Under the pieces are notes generated by a model, which saw only the letters and a program-made list of their open reading frames with translations, did no database searches and was not told the DNA's origin. DNA of 64,000 nt from Modicisalibacter sp049808615 (GTDB lineage Bacteria; Pseudomonadota; Gammaproteobacteria; Pseudomonadales; Halomonadaceae), in NCBI RefSeq assembly GCF_049808615.1, contig NZ_JBNCAN010000003.1, positions 62,001 through 126,000 on the forward strand, given 5' to 3'. Made by a program: the position numbers and the translations under genes. Of the stretch, positions 17,049 through 25,129 are shown one piece after another (position 1 is the stretch's first letter; every line of letters begins with the position of its first letter).

Positions 17049-18008
17049 CTACTGCCGCACCTGCCGTGGCGATAGGTCGTAATGGCTGCGAAAGGCCCGG
17101 GAGAAACTCGAGCTTGAGCTGAAGCCGCAGGCCAGGGCGATGGAAAAGATATCCAGATCGGTTTCGCCGAGCAGGCGCTCGGCCCGAGCAAGACGCAGCT
17201 TCAGGTAATAGTCCCGCGGGGTATCCTGAAGCTCCTGCTCGAATAGCCGCTGCAACTGACGCGGCGAGACATGGCTGCGTCGGGCGATCTCGGCCAGACT
17301 CAAGGGCGTTTCCAGATGGCGCTCCATCAGCGCCACTGCCTCGACCATCGGGCGCTTGTGAGTGCCCAGGCGCTGGGCCAGGGACATGCGCTGCTGATCG
17401 CTCCGGGTCCGAATTCGAGCATGAATCAGTTGCTCGGAAACATCGATGGCCAGGCGTGAGCCGTGACGACGGGCAATGATCTCCAGCACCATGTCCATGG
17501 CGGCGGCACCCCCGGCACAGGAAAAGCGTCGCTGACCGAGTTCGAACAGCTCATCCGAAGTGCTGATGCCGGGAAAGCGTTCGCGGAACGCCGGCAGACT
17601 TTCCCAATGCAGCGTTACCCGCTCGCCCTTGAGCAGCCCCGCCGCCGCCAGCAGGAAGCAGCCGGTGTCCAGGCCACCCAGACTGCAGCCCGACTGATCG
17701 AGACGATGCAGCCAGGCCAGCAGCCCACGGCTGATCGTGGCCTCGGGACGGAACCCACTGCACACCGCCAGCGACGGCAGATGGTGAATCTCATTGATGG
17801 ATTGATCGGCGAGCAGCGTCATGCCGCTGGAAGCGGTCACCGGTTCGCCGTCCTCGCTGATCAGCAACCAGTCAAACAGCGGCCGACCGGCGATACGGTT
17901 AGCGATACGCAGCGGCTCCACCGCCGAGAAGAACGCCATCATCGAAAAGCGCGGCAGCAGCAGAAAGCCAATAAGCTCTGGGCTTGGCCCTTGGTAGTCG
18001 AGTCGCAT
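17049..18008 (-). CDS. cdhR: GATase1-like AraC family regulator of carnitine catabolism
   Basis: A 319-residue transcription activator with an N-terminal class I glutamine amidotransferase-like domain (IGFLLLPRFSMMAFFSAVEP at about 13-32, GGLDTGCFLLAAAGLL near 130, where the Cys of such domains is retained) and a C-terminal AraC double HTH (LSLAEIARRSHVSPRQLQRL near 240, then IFSIALACGFSSSSSFSRAF near 290). CdhR, GbdR and SouR, which sense carnitine, betaine and sarcosine in pseudomonads, all have this build. Convergent position with the carnitine operon makes CdhR the best name; GbdR is the alternative. Confidence 0.82.
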   Translation of the reverse strand: MRLDYQGPSPELIGFLLLPRFSMMAFFSAVEPLRIANRIAGRPLFDWLLISEDGEPVTASSGMTLLADQSINEIHHLPSLAVCSGFRPEATISRGLLAWLHRLDQSGCSLGGLDTGCFLLAAAGLLKGERVTLHWESLPAFRERFPGISTSDELFELGQRRFSCAGGAAAMDMVLEIIARRHGSRLAIDVSEQLIHARIRTRSDQQRMSLAQRLGTHKRPMVEAVALMERHLETPLSLAEIARRSHVSPRQLQRLFEQELQDTPRDYYLKLRLARAERLLGETDLDIFSIALACGFSSSSSFSRAFRSHYDLSPRQVRQ

Positions 18009-18092
18009 GGGACGAGTCTAGCAAGAGCGTGGGGCAGAAGGGGGAAAGAGAGCGCACCGCCTGAGCGGTGCTGGTTTCGCGTCGAAGCGACC

Positions 18093-18488
18093 TCAGGCGT
18101 CTTCGTTCATCGGCAACCGCGCAATGATATTGCTGACATCGTCGCAGACCCGGGCGATCTCTTCGTCGCTGTAGCGCTTGCCGCGACGCTTCTTGTAGCC
18201 CATTTCGTAGAGCTTGACGTGTTCGGTGGCGGTGACGCCGGCGTTATTCAGACAGTGGCTGACGCAGTGCATCTGGCAGCCGTCGATGGCGACGATCGGC
18301 CGACCGGAACGGGCGGTCTTTACCAGCCCGGGCACGCCGCCGCCGACCCCGGCGATGCAGGACATCTCCGCTACGCCGGCATGATCGAGGCGCACGGCGG
18401 TTTCATTGGCGAGCTGCGCCACGTCGGAGCAACCCGAGCAGGAATAGATCAGGGTGCGGGGTTTACTTGGACGTTGCATGCTGGTCAT
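18093..18488 (-). CDS. DGC-domain putative zinc-binding protein
   Basis: A 131-residue cytosolic protein rich in conserved cysteines: YSCSGCSDVAQLA near residue 14, AEMSCIAGVGGGVPGL near 40, and IDGCQMHCVSHCLNNAGV near 70, the last containing the Asp-Gly-Cys that names the DGC family. The pattern implies a metal or Fe-S site; no reaction is established. The start has AGGGAGG upstream. It lies alone between cdhR and the GMC oxidoreductase operon, reading the same way as both. Confidence 0.85.
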   Translation of the reverse strand: MTSMQRPSKPRTLIYSCSGCSDVAQLANETAVRLDHAGVAEMSCIAGVGGGVPGLVKTARSGRPIVAIDGCQMHCVSHCLNNAGVTATEHVKLYEMGYKKRRGKRYSDEEIARVCDDVSNIIARLPMNEDA

Positions 18489-18585
18489 GATTCCTCCCTG
18501 TAATGATGAGAGACGTCAAAAGAGGGCTAAGCCCCCCGACGTCGACCATGCTCGCATGCTAACGACATCGGTATGTTGAGTGAGG

Positions 18586-20196
18586 TCAAGGATGACGCTG
18601 ACTGTTCATCTCTTCAGCGAGCCGGCTCGCCAGGCAGGCGACGATGGCGTAGATGGAGAGCTGGGGATTGGCGCCGATGCTGGTCGGAAACAGCGAACCA
18701 TCGAGGACCGACAGGTTCTCGAGCTGATGATGACGCCCGCGACTGTCGACCACCGCATGGCGCGGATCGTCTCCCATCGTGCAGCCGCCCATCACGTGGG
18801 CACTGGCCAAACGCACGTCATGTAACGCATAGCTGAGGCGCCCCACCTGCGCGCGAAAATCCGGCCAATCCCGACTGAGACGCGCATGACTATGCCCCGG
18901 CATCACGGTCTCGGCGCCGGCGGCGAACTGCAATTCGCCCATGGCCAGGTAGGCGCGCTTGACCCCGTCCCAGAGATGGTCGTTGAGCGGATAATCCAGC
19001 AGCGGCGTGCCGTCTCCTCGTAACAGCACCTGCCCGCCCTGACTCTCGGGATGAAAACCATCACGCATCAGGGCGATCGCCACACTGCTGTGGGAGAGCC
19101 GGCCCATGCGCGCAAGCCCCTCGACCCCATGGCCACCGAACAGCGCCGCCATGATGCTGGGCTGCATGGGCGGCACCTCCAGCTTGAAGCCCAGGGGGCC
19201 GGTCACGCCCTCGCGCCATTGAAAGTGGTCGCTATGCACGGATTGCGGCGCGCCGTAGTAGCCGTCGATGCGTTGATCGAACTGGGCCACCGTCAGCGCC
19301 ACCGGGTGCAGAAAGGTGCGCTTGCCAAGGCGCTCGAACGGATCCGGCGCCTTCGAGCGCAACAACAAACCCGGCGTATTGATGCCGCCACCCGCCAGTA
19401 CTACATGACGGCCACGAATCTGCAGGCGTGGCCCATCGGCCCGGCTCAAGGTGGCGTTCATGCCCCGGCATTCCACTCCCACAACTCGCCCGTCTTCGAT
19501 AACCAGGCGCTCCGCCCGGGCGCCATGGATCAGGGTGGCACCGGCCTCCAGGGCGACCGGCAGGGTGGTCAGCAGCATCGACTGCTTGGCGTTGGTCGGG
19601 CAGCCGGTGCCGCAATAACCGAGGTTCCAGCAGCCACGCACGTTGCGCGGGATGGTCGACCAGTGCCAGCCCAGCGCCTCGCAGCCGGCACGCAGCACGT
19701 CGTTGTTGGGATTCGGCGGGACGGCCCAGGGCGCGATGCCAAGTCGTGCTTCCATGCGTTCGAACCAGGGTGCGAGACTCTCGGCATCGAGGCCCGTTAC
19801 CGCGTGGGCCGCCGCCCAATGCTTCAGGGTCGGCGTCGGGGTACGAAAACTGCTGGTCCAGTTCACGGTGGTGGAGCCGCCTACCGTTCGCCCCTGCAAG
19901 ATGCTGATCCCGCCATCCGCCGTCATGCGCGCCGCCCCCTCCTGATAGAGCTCGGCATAGGCCTTGGCCTCGTCGTTCTCGAAATCGGAAGAAGTCTTGA
20001 GCGACCCCTCCTCCACCAGCACCACGGAGAGTCCGGCCTGGGTCAGGATCTCGGCGCTGGTGCCGCCCCCGGCCCCCGTGCCGACGATGATCACGTCGGC
20101 CTCGAAGACCTGACCTTCATCGAGTCGGGAGGCATCCAGTACGCGCCAGCCTCGGGCGAGGCCTTGCAGGAACGGATCAGGTACCGGCATGGGCAT
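18586..20196 (-). CDS. GMC family FAD-dependent oxidoreductase
   Basis: A 536-residue flavoprotein of the glucose-methanol-choline family. FAD-binding GTGAGGGTSAEIL at about 39-51 followed by VVLVEEG; ILQGRTVGGSTTVNWTSSFR near 108-127; NLGYCGTGCPTNAKQSMLLT near 200; catalytic His region ASAHVMGGCTMGDDPRHAVV near 470, then LFPTSIGANPQLSIYA. The Cys-rich segment resembles long-chain alcohol or gluconate/sorbitol-type dehydrogenases more than choline dehydrogenase. It is third in an operon with an aldehyde dehydrogenase and a Tat lipoprotein, suggesting a membrane-linked alcohol-to-aldehyde-to-acid pathway. Substrate unknown. Confidence 0.88.
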   Translation of the reverse strand: MPMPVPDPFLQGLARGWRVLDASRLDEGQVFEADVIIVGTGAGGGTSAEILTQAGLSVVLVEEGSLKTSSDFENDEAKAYAELYQEGAARMTADGGISILQGRTVGGSTTVNWTSSFRTPTPTLKHWAAAHAVTGLDAESLAPWFERMEARLGIAPWAVPPNPNNDVLRAGCEALGWHWSTIPRNVRGCWNLGYCGTGCPTNAKQSMLLTTLPVALEAGATLIHGARAERLVIEDGRVVGVECRGMNATLSRADGPRLQIRGRHVVLAGGGINTPGLLLRSKAPDPFERLGKRTFLHPVALTVAQFDQRIDGYYGAPQSVHSDHFQWREGVTGPLGFKLEVPPMQPSIMAALFGGHGVEGLARMGRLSHSSVAIALMRDGFHPESQGGQVLLRGDGTPLLDYPLNDHLWDGVKRAYLAMGELQFAAGAETVMPGHSHARLSRDWPDFRAQVGRLSYALHDVRLASAHVMGGCTMGDDPRHAVVDSRGRHHQLENLSVLDGSLFPTSIGANPQLSIYAIVACLASRLAEEMNSQRHP

Positions 20197-20213
20197 TTAT
20201 CTCCTGTGGTCAT

Positions 20214-20741
20214 TCATACGCGCGGCGGCCCGGGATAGCCGGTCTCGGCCCAGGCCATGGGCAGCGCGTACCAGGCCATCGACAGCAGCTGATTGAGCGC
20301 CTTGTACCCTTGACGCAGCAGGTCAAAGCGGCTGTCGCGCCAGCGAATCAGAAAGGCATCGATCTGGCCGGGTGATGCGTTCTCCCAGGCGCCCCAAACA
20401 CCGGTCAATGGGCCTCGGGTGAGCGGCAGGTTGAGCAGATCGAGCAGCTCGGAAACGTCCTTGTGAATGGCCGGCGACATGGCCGCCAGGCTGCGATCGA
20501 GCTGACGAAGCGTCGCATCGGCGGCGCTTTCATTGTCTGCCAGGGCAGGATGGGGGCCGATCACCGCAGGAAGCAACACGGCCAGCAGCCCCAGATCGCT
20601 ATCGCGCAGCACCATGAAACCCGCCGCCGGCTGAGCGGATGAGCAACCCGAGAGGCTCGCCGTGACCCCCACCGTGGTCAGGGCCAGGCTGGCGCCCAGG
20701 CCCAGCTTCAGGAGTTCGCGACGCGAGAGCACAGTCGGCAT
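20214..20741 (-). CDS. Tat-type lipoprotein, putative small subunit for the GMC oxidoreductase
   Basis: A 175-residue protein with a twin-arginine motif (SRRELLKLG at 6-14), a hydrophobic stretch and a lipobox (LSGC at 30-33), so it should be Tat-exported and lipid-anchored. The mature part has predicted helices (LAVLLPAVIGPHPALA, SPAIHKDVSELLDLLNLPLT, WYALPMAWAETGYPGPP) and resembles gluconate 2-dehydrogenase subunit 3-like proteins. Such subunits pair with GMC flavoproteins and carry them across the membrane by hitch-hiking. The ATG at 20739-20741 has GGGAG five bases upstream and starts 10 bases after the aldehyde dehydrogenase stop. The partner role is inferred. Confidence 0.75.
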   Translation of the reverse strand: MPTVLSRRELLKLGLGASLALTTVGVTASLSGCSSAQPAAGFMVLRDSDLGLLAVLLPAVIGPHPALADNESAADATLRQLDRSLAAMSPAIHKDVSELLDLLNLPLTRGPLTGVWGAWENASPGQIDAFLIRWRDSRFDLLRQGYKALNQLLSMAWYALPMAWAETGYPGPPRV

Positions 20742-20751
20742 CGGCACTCCC

Positions 20752-22173
20752 TTAGCGTACAAACCAGCGATAAATCAGTTTCTGCAACCGTCCGCCATAG
20801 GGCGGGTAGATCAGTCTCGCCGTGTTGAGACGCTGCTTGATGAACACTCCCTTGGCTTTGCTGAAAGTGAGGAAGCCCTCGTGCCCATGATACTGCCCCA
20901 TGCCCGAGCCACCGATGCCGCCGAAGGGCATGTCCTCCTGCGCGACGTGCAGCACGCTGTCGTTCACGCACATGCCCCCGGCGTGAGTGTGGGTCATCAA
21001 GCGGCGCTGCTCGGCCCTGTTATAGCCGAAGTAGTACAGCGCCAGCGGGCGAGGGCGACGAGCCACATAGGCCATCGCCGCCTCGATGCTCTCGACCGGG
21101 ACGATCGGCAGCAGCGGGCCGAAGATTTCCTCCTGCAGAACCCGCATGTCATCGGTGACATCGAGCAGCAGGGTCGGCGGTATCACCCGCGAACCCTCGA
21201 AACTCTCATCGGCCGGGTCGAGGGCGATCACTCGGGCGCCCTTGTCCCGGGCGTCATCAAGGACGTCGCCGAGCCGCCGATGCTGACGCTCGTTGACGAT
21301 CCAGGTGTAGTCCGGGTTGTCGACGAGGCTTGGGTAGAGCCGTGTGAACGCCTGGCGCAGCGCCGCCACGAGTTCGTCCACCCGTTCTCGCGGACAGAGT
21401 ACGTAATCCGGCGCGACGCAGGTCTGGCCGGCATTGAGCCCCTTGCCGAAGGCGATGCGCTCGGCGGCATGCTCGATAGGGACGTCCCTGGAGACGATGG
21501 CCGGCGACTTGCCGCCCAGCTCCAGGGTCACCGGGGTCAGATTGTCCGCGGCGGCGCGCATCACGTGCTTGCCTACCGCGGTGCTGCCGGTGAACAGCAG
21601 ATGATCGAAGGGTAGCTGCGAGAACGCCTGACCGACCTCCGCCTCGCCGGTGACCACCGCGACCCGGTCCTCCTCGAAGACCTCGCCCAGCAAGCGGGCC
21701 ACCACCTCGGCGGTGGCCGGGGTGAACTCGCTCATCTTGAGCATCGCCCGGTTGCCGGCGGCCAGGGCGGCGATCAATGGGCTCAGGGCCAGATAGAGCG
21801 GATAGTTCCAGGGCACGATAATGCCCACCACGCCGAGGGGCTGATACACCACCCGCGCCCGGCCCGGCTGAAAGGCTATCCCGACCCGGCGCCGGGAAGG
21901 CTTCATCCAGCGGCGTATCCGTTTCACCGCATAATCGATACCCTGCACCGTCGGCAATATCTCCGCGAAGCGGGTTTCATAAGGCGAACGACGGCCGAAG
22001 TCATGGCTGATGGCCTCGATCAGGGCATTTTGATGGCGAATCAGGCTTCCCCTGAGCGCCTTGAGCAGACGAATGCGCGCCGCCGCTTCCAGCATGGGCT
22101 CCCGATTGAAAGCCTCGCGCTGGGCAGCGAGCAAGCACTCAAGATCGGCGTTGAGGTGTGAACGATCGGTCAT
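20752..22173 (-). CDS. coniferyl-aldehyde-dehydrogenase-like aldehyde dehydrogenase
   Basis: A 473-residue NAD(P)-dependent aldehyde dehydrogenase. Seen: VGIIVPWNYPLYLALSPLIA near 115, LLFTGSTAVGKHVM near 190, catalytic Glu in VTLELGGKSPA near 218, catalytic Cys in NAGQTCVAPDYVL near 252, and the end PFGGIGGSGMGQYHGHEGF. The arrangement FSKAKGVFIKQ and the short length without N-terminal extension fit the coniferyl aldehyde dehydrogenase subgroup. It is first in the operon with the Tat lipoprotein and GMC oxidoreductase, so it likely oxidises an aldehyde made by that enzyme; the natural substrate may not be coniferyl aldehyde. Confidence 0.87.
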   Translation of the reverse strand: MTDRSHLNADLECLLAAQREAFNREPMLEAAARIRLLKALRGSLIRHQNALIEAISHDFGRRSPYETRFAEILPTVQGIDYAVKRIRRWMKPSRRRVGIAFQPGRARVVYQPLGVVGIIVPWNYPLYLALSPLIAALAAGNRAMLKMSEFTPATAEVVARLLGEVFEEDRVAVVTGEAEVGQAFSQLPFDHLLFTGSTAVGKHVMRAAADNLTPVTLELGGKSPAIVSRDVPIEHAAERIAFGKGLNAGQTCVAPDYVLCPRERVDELVAALRQAFTRLYPSLVDNPDYTWIVNERQHRRLGDVLDDARDKGARVIALDPADESFEGSRVIPPTLLLDVTDDMRVLQEEIFGPLLPIVPVESIEAAMAYVARRPRPLALYYFGYNRAEQRRLMTHTHAGGMCVNDSVLHVAQEDMPFGGIGGSGMGQYHGHEGFLTFSKAKGVFIKQRLNTARLIYPPYGGRLQKLIYRWFVR

Positions 22174-22262
22174 GAAACATCCCGGGTGGCGTTGCGTCTT
22201 CTGCGTTATATCACTCGCTGTGACGCGGTACGATATAGGCTCACTATCAAGAGGAGAAACAT

Positions 22263-23243
22263 ATGACGCGATCGCCTGCTTCCGGCCCCGAAATCCTTAC
22301 CTTCGGCGAGGCGATGGCGCTATTCATCGCCGAGACCTCCGGCGATCTGGCGGATGTCGAGCGCTTCCAGCGTCGTATCGCCGGTGCCGATACCAATGTT
22401 GCCATCGGCCTTTCTCGGCTGGGCTTTAATGTCGGTTGGCTAAGCCGGATCGGGGACGATAGCTTCGGTACCTTCATTCGTCGCACTTTGGAAGCGGAAG
22501 GATTGGATTGTCGCCACCTGAAGGTCGATCCCGAGCACCCCACCGGGCTGATGTTCAAGGAGCGCGCCCTGGGCGGCGCGGATCCGCGTACCGAATACTT
22601 CCGCCGGGGCAGCGCCGCCAGTCATCTCACTACTGAAGATGCCGGGAGCGTAGACTTTTCTGCCCTACGCCATCTGCACGCCACGGGCATTCCTCCCGCG
22701 ATCTCGGCAAGCAGCCGAGAACTCTTCCAGCACTTGCTGGAGCGCGCCCGAGCCGCCGGCGCCAGCATCTCCTTCGACCCCAATCTGCGTCCCAGTCTGT
22801 GGGAAAGCGAAACCGTGATGCGTGAGACCTTGAACGATCTGGCGTCTCGCGCCGACTGGGTGCTGCCAGGGCTCGCCGAGGGCCGCTTGCTTACCGGTTA
22901 CGAGACCGCTTACGACATCGCCGGTTTTTACCTGGATCAGGGCGCCAAGGCAGTGATCATCAAGCTCGGCCCCGAAGGCAGCTACTATCGCGGCACCTTG
23001 GGCGGCCAGGAGGAAGAAGCCAGTGTGCCCGGTTTCCCGGTGGCCGAGGTGATCGATACCGTGGGTGCCGGCGATGCGTTCGCGGTCGGCGTGGTCAGTG
23101 CCCTACTCGACGGACGCTCGCCTCAGGAGGCGGCACGCCGGGGCAACCTGATCGGCTCTCTCGCGGTGCAGGTGCTTGGCGATATGGAAGGGCTGCCCAG
23201 CCGCGCCCGGCTCGACGCCCTCGAAGCCGAACTGACGGTTTGA
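22263..23243 (+). CDS. kdgK: 2-keto-3-deoxygluconate kinase (PfkB family)
   Basis: Phosphorylates 2-keto-3-deoxygluconate to its 6-phosphate for cleavage by KDPG aldolase. The 326-residue sugar kinase begins ILTFGEAMALFIAETSGDL, has RRIAGADTNVAIGLSRLG near 38, SFDPNLRPSLW near 173, and the PfkB signature DTVGAGDAFAVGVVSALLDG near 265 with the catalytic Asp. The ATG is preceded by AGAGGAGAAAC. It starts a plus-strand operon with a 2-hydroxyacid dehydrogenase and a HAD phosphatase, convergent with the gulonate/hexuronate operon that produces its substrate. Choice of KDG over other sugars is from that context. Confidence 0.85.
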   Translation: MTRSPASGPEILTFGEAMALFIAETSGDLADVERFQRRIAGADTNVAIGLSRLGFNVGWLSRIGDDSFGTFIRRTLEAEGLDCRHLKVDPEHPTGLMFKERALGGADPRTEYFRRGSAASHLTTEDAGSVDFSALRHLHATGIPPAISASSRELFQHLLERARAAGASISFDPNLRPSLWESETVMRETLNDLASRADWVLPGLAEGRLLTGYETAYDIAGFYLDQGAKAVIIKLGPEGSYYRGTLGGQEEEASVPGFPVAEVIDTVGAGDAFAVGVVSALLDGRSPQEAARRGNLIGSLAVQVLGDMEGLPSRARLDALEAELTV

Positions 23244-23262
23244 ATCAAGCAAGGATATTTTG

Positions 23263-24249
23263 ATGAGCAAGAAATCCGTTCTTGTCTATGGCCGATTGAC
23301 CGACGATCAGCTGGCCGCGCTGGCCCGAAACTTCGACGTCACGCACTTCTCCGGCACCAACCTGGCCAACGACCCGGCCTTTCACGAGGCGCTGCAAGGT
23401 GCCCATGGTCTGGTTGGTGGCGCCAGCCTGGCCGTCACCTCCGACCTGCTCGATAGGGCACCCAACCTGGAAGCCATCGCCAGCATCTCGGTAGGGGTCG
23501 ACAACTATCCGATCGACGAGCTGACCCGCCGCAGCATCCTGCTCTGCAACACCCCGGATGTACTCACCGAAACCACCGCCGATACCGGCTTTCTGTTGAT
23601 CATGGCCATCGCCCGGCGTGCCGTGGAACTTGCCGAGTTCATCAAGCGCGGCAACTGGGAAGCAGGTATTGGTGAAGCCCAGTTCGGCAGCGACGTGCAC
23701 GGCAAGACCTTAGGCATGGTCGGCTTCGGGCGTATCGGCGCCGCCATCGCCCGCCGCGGCGCCCTGGGATTTGGCATGAAAATTCTCTATTCCAACGCCT
23801 CCCCCAAGCCGGAACTGGAAACCGAACTCGGCGCCGAACGTCGCGAACTCGATGCGCTGCTCGCCGAAGCCGACTTCGTCTGCGTCACCGTGCCGCTGAC
23901 CGACGATACCGAGAAACTGATCGGCGCGCGAGAATTCAGCCTGATGAAGCCCTCGGGGATCTTCGTCAACATCGCCCGGGGCAAGGTGGTCGACGAACCG
24001 GCGTTGATCGCGGCGCTGAAGTATGGCGATATCAAGGCGGCGGGCCTCGACGTGTTCGAACAGGAGCCGCTGCCAAAGGACTCTCCCCTGCCGCACATGA
24101 ACAACGTGGTGGCGCTGCCGCATATCGGCTCGGCTACGACCGAGACCCGCAACGCCATGGCCCAGCGTGCCGTGGACAACATCACCCTGGCGCTCCAGGG
24201 CCAGCGGCCGATCAATCTCGTCAATGCTGATGCCTGGAGTAAACCATGA
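23263..24249 (+). CDS. D-2-hydroxyacid dehydrogenase (glyoxylate / 2-ketogluconate reductase type)
   Basis: A 328-residue NAD(P)H-dependent reductase. The Rossmann motif GMVGFGRIGAAIARRGALGF lies near residue 150, catalytic Arg in NIARGKVVDEPALI near 238, Glu in LDVFEQEPLP near 265 and catalytic His in ALPHIGSATTETR near 286. It resembles GhrB/TkrA proteins that reduce glyoxylate, hydroxypyruvate or 2-keto-D-gluconate. With kdgK 19 bases before it and a 6-phosphogluconate phosphatase-like gene overlapping after it, a role in gluconate/ketogluconate metabolism is likely. ATG at 23263 with AAGGA upstream; the TTG immediately ahead is not needed. Confidence 0.86.
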   Translation: MSKKSVLVYGRLTDDQLAALARNFDVTHFSGTNLANDPAFHEALQGAHGLVGGASLAVTSDLLDRAPNLEAIASISVGVDNYPIDELTRRSILLCNTPDVLTETTADTGFLLIMAIARRAVELAEFIKRGNWEAGIGEAQFGSDVHGKTLGMVGFGRIGAAIARRGALGFGMKILYSNASPKPELETELGAERRELDALLAEADFVCVTVPLTDDTEKLIGAREFSLMKPSGIFVNIARGKVVDEPALIAALKYGDIKAAGLDVFEQEPLPKDSPLPHMNNVVALPHIGSATTETRNAMAQRAVDNITLALQGQRPINLVNADAWSKP

Positions 24250-25061
24250 CCGCGACCGCTCCCCTTTGCCTGCTCTTCGACTCCGACGGCACCCTGGTCG
24301 ACAGCGAAATCCTGCTCGCCCAGGTAATGGCGGAGGTACTGCCGCGCTACGGCCTGCCCTTTACTGCAACGCAGTACATGGAGGAGTTTCGTGGCGTGCG
24401 CTTTCTTTCCATCGTCCAGACGCAGGAGGCGCGTCATGGCGCTCTGGCCGAAAGCCTGTTCCCCAAGATGGAAGCCGACATGCGCGAGATGATGGAGGCT
24501 CGCATGCGCGCCGAACTCGAACCCATCACCGGCATGCCGGAAGCCCTCGGGGCACTTGCCGATCACACCAAGGCGGTAGTTTCCAATGGCCCTGAGCGCA
24601 AGATCCGCTGCGCCATGGAAAGCGCCGGCCTTGCCCACCACTTCGGCGACAACCTGTTCAGCGCCTATACCCTGGGCGTGTGGAAGCCCGACCCGGCACT
24701 CTATCTCAAGGCAGCAAACGCCATGGGCTATTCTCCAGAGCGCTGCGTGGTGATCGACGATGCCGCCGTCGGCGTGGCCGCCGGGCTCGAAGCCGGCATG
24801 CGGGTGGTTCACCTCAATCACTTTCCCGAGAAAGAAACCGCACCGGAAGGCGCCATCGAGATCCGTCATGCCAGCGAGCTGCCTGAGGCTATCGCTGAAT
24901 ATGTGGTGCGACGCGAGCGGGAGCGCTTCATGGCGGAGGTGGTCGATGCCGCCAACGCCATTGGCGAGGACGGCACGGCAAGCGCCGAGGCACGCGCCCT
25001 GGCCGATACCGATGGTGGCCAACCCTTGGACGACGAAGCTCCCAACGACTGGTGGCGTTGA
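24246..25061 (+). CDS. HAD family phosphatase, 6-phosphogluconate phosphatase-like
   Basis: A 271-residue HAD hydrolase. Motif I is FDSDGTLVDSE with nucleophile Asp12 and Asp14; motif II VVSNGPERKIRCAM near 118; motif III Lys in GVWKPDPALYL near 150; motif IV VIDDAAVGVAAGLEAGM near 172. This build matches YieH-type phosphatases acting on 6-phosphogluconate and related sugar phosphates. The C-terminal ~40 residues (from about 230) are an extra acidic tail. It overlaps the hydroxyacid dehydrogenase gene by 4 bases, so it belongs to the kdgK operon. Confidence 0.83.
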   Translation: MTATAPLCLLFDSDGTLVDSEILLAQVMAEVLPRYGLPFTATQYMEEFRGVRFLSIVQTQEARHGALAESLFPKMEADMREMMEARMRAELEPITGMPEALGALADHTKAVVSNGPERKIRCAMESAGLAHHFGDNLFSAYTLGVWKPDPALYLKAANAMGYSPERCVVIDDAAVGVAAGLEAGMRVVHLNHFPEKETAPEGAIEIRHASELPEAIAEYVVRRERERFMAEVVDAANAIGEDGTASAEARALADTDGGQPLDDEAPNDWWR

Positions 25062-25075
25062 TGGGCTTTCCGTGA

Positions 25076-25103
25076 AAGCCCCGCCGAGCGATCGGCGGGG
25101 CTT
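25076..25103. terminator. bidirectional terminator between the kdgK and uxuA operons
   Basis: Perfect 11 bp stem AAGCCCCGCCG (25076-25086) with CGGCGGGGCTT (25093-25103), loop AGCGAT. It lies 14 bases after the HAD gene stop and 26 bases after the uxuA stop read from the other side. U-tracts are short on both strands, so termination may be partial. Confidence 0.8.
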
Positions 25104-25129
25104 GTCGTGGCCTCGATGCGCTTGTGGGA

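Noticed and set aside
19051..20238. A 395-codon plus-strand frame opposite the GMC oxidoreductase gene
   Set aside because: No motif; fully contained within a well-supported gene on the other strand.
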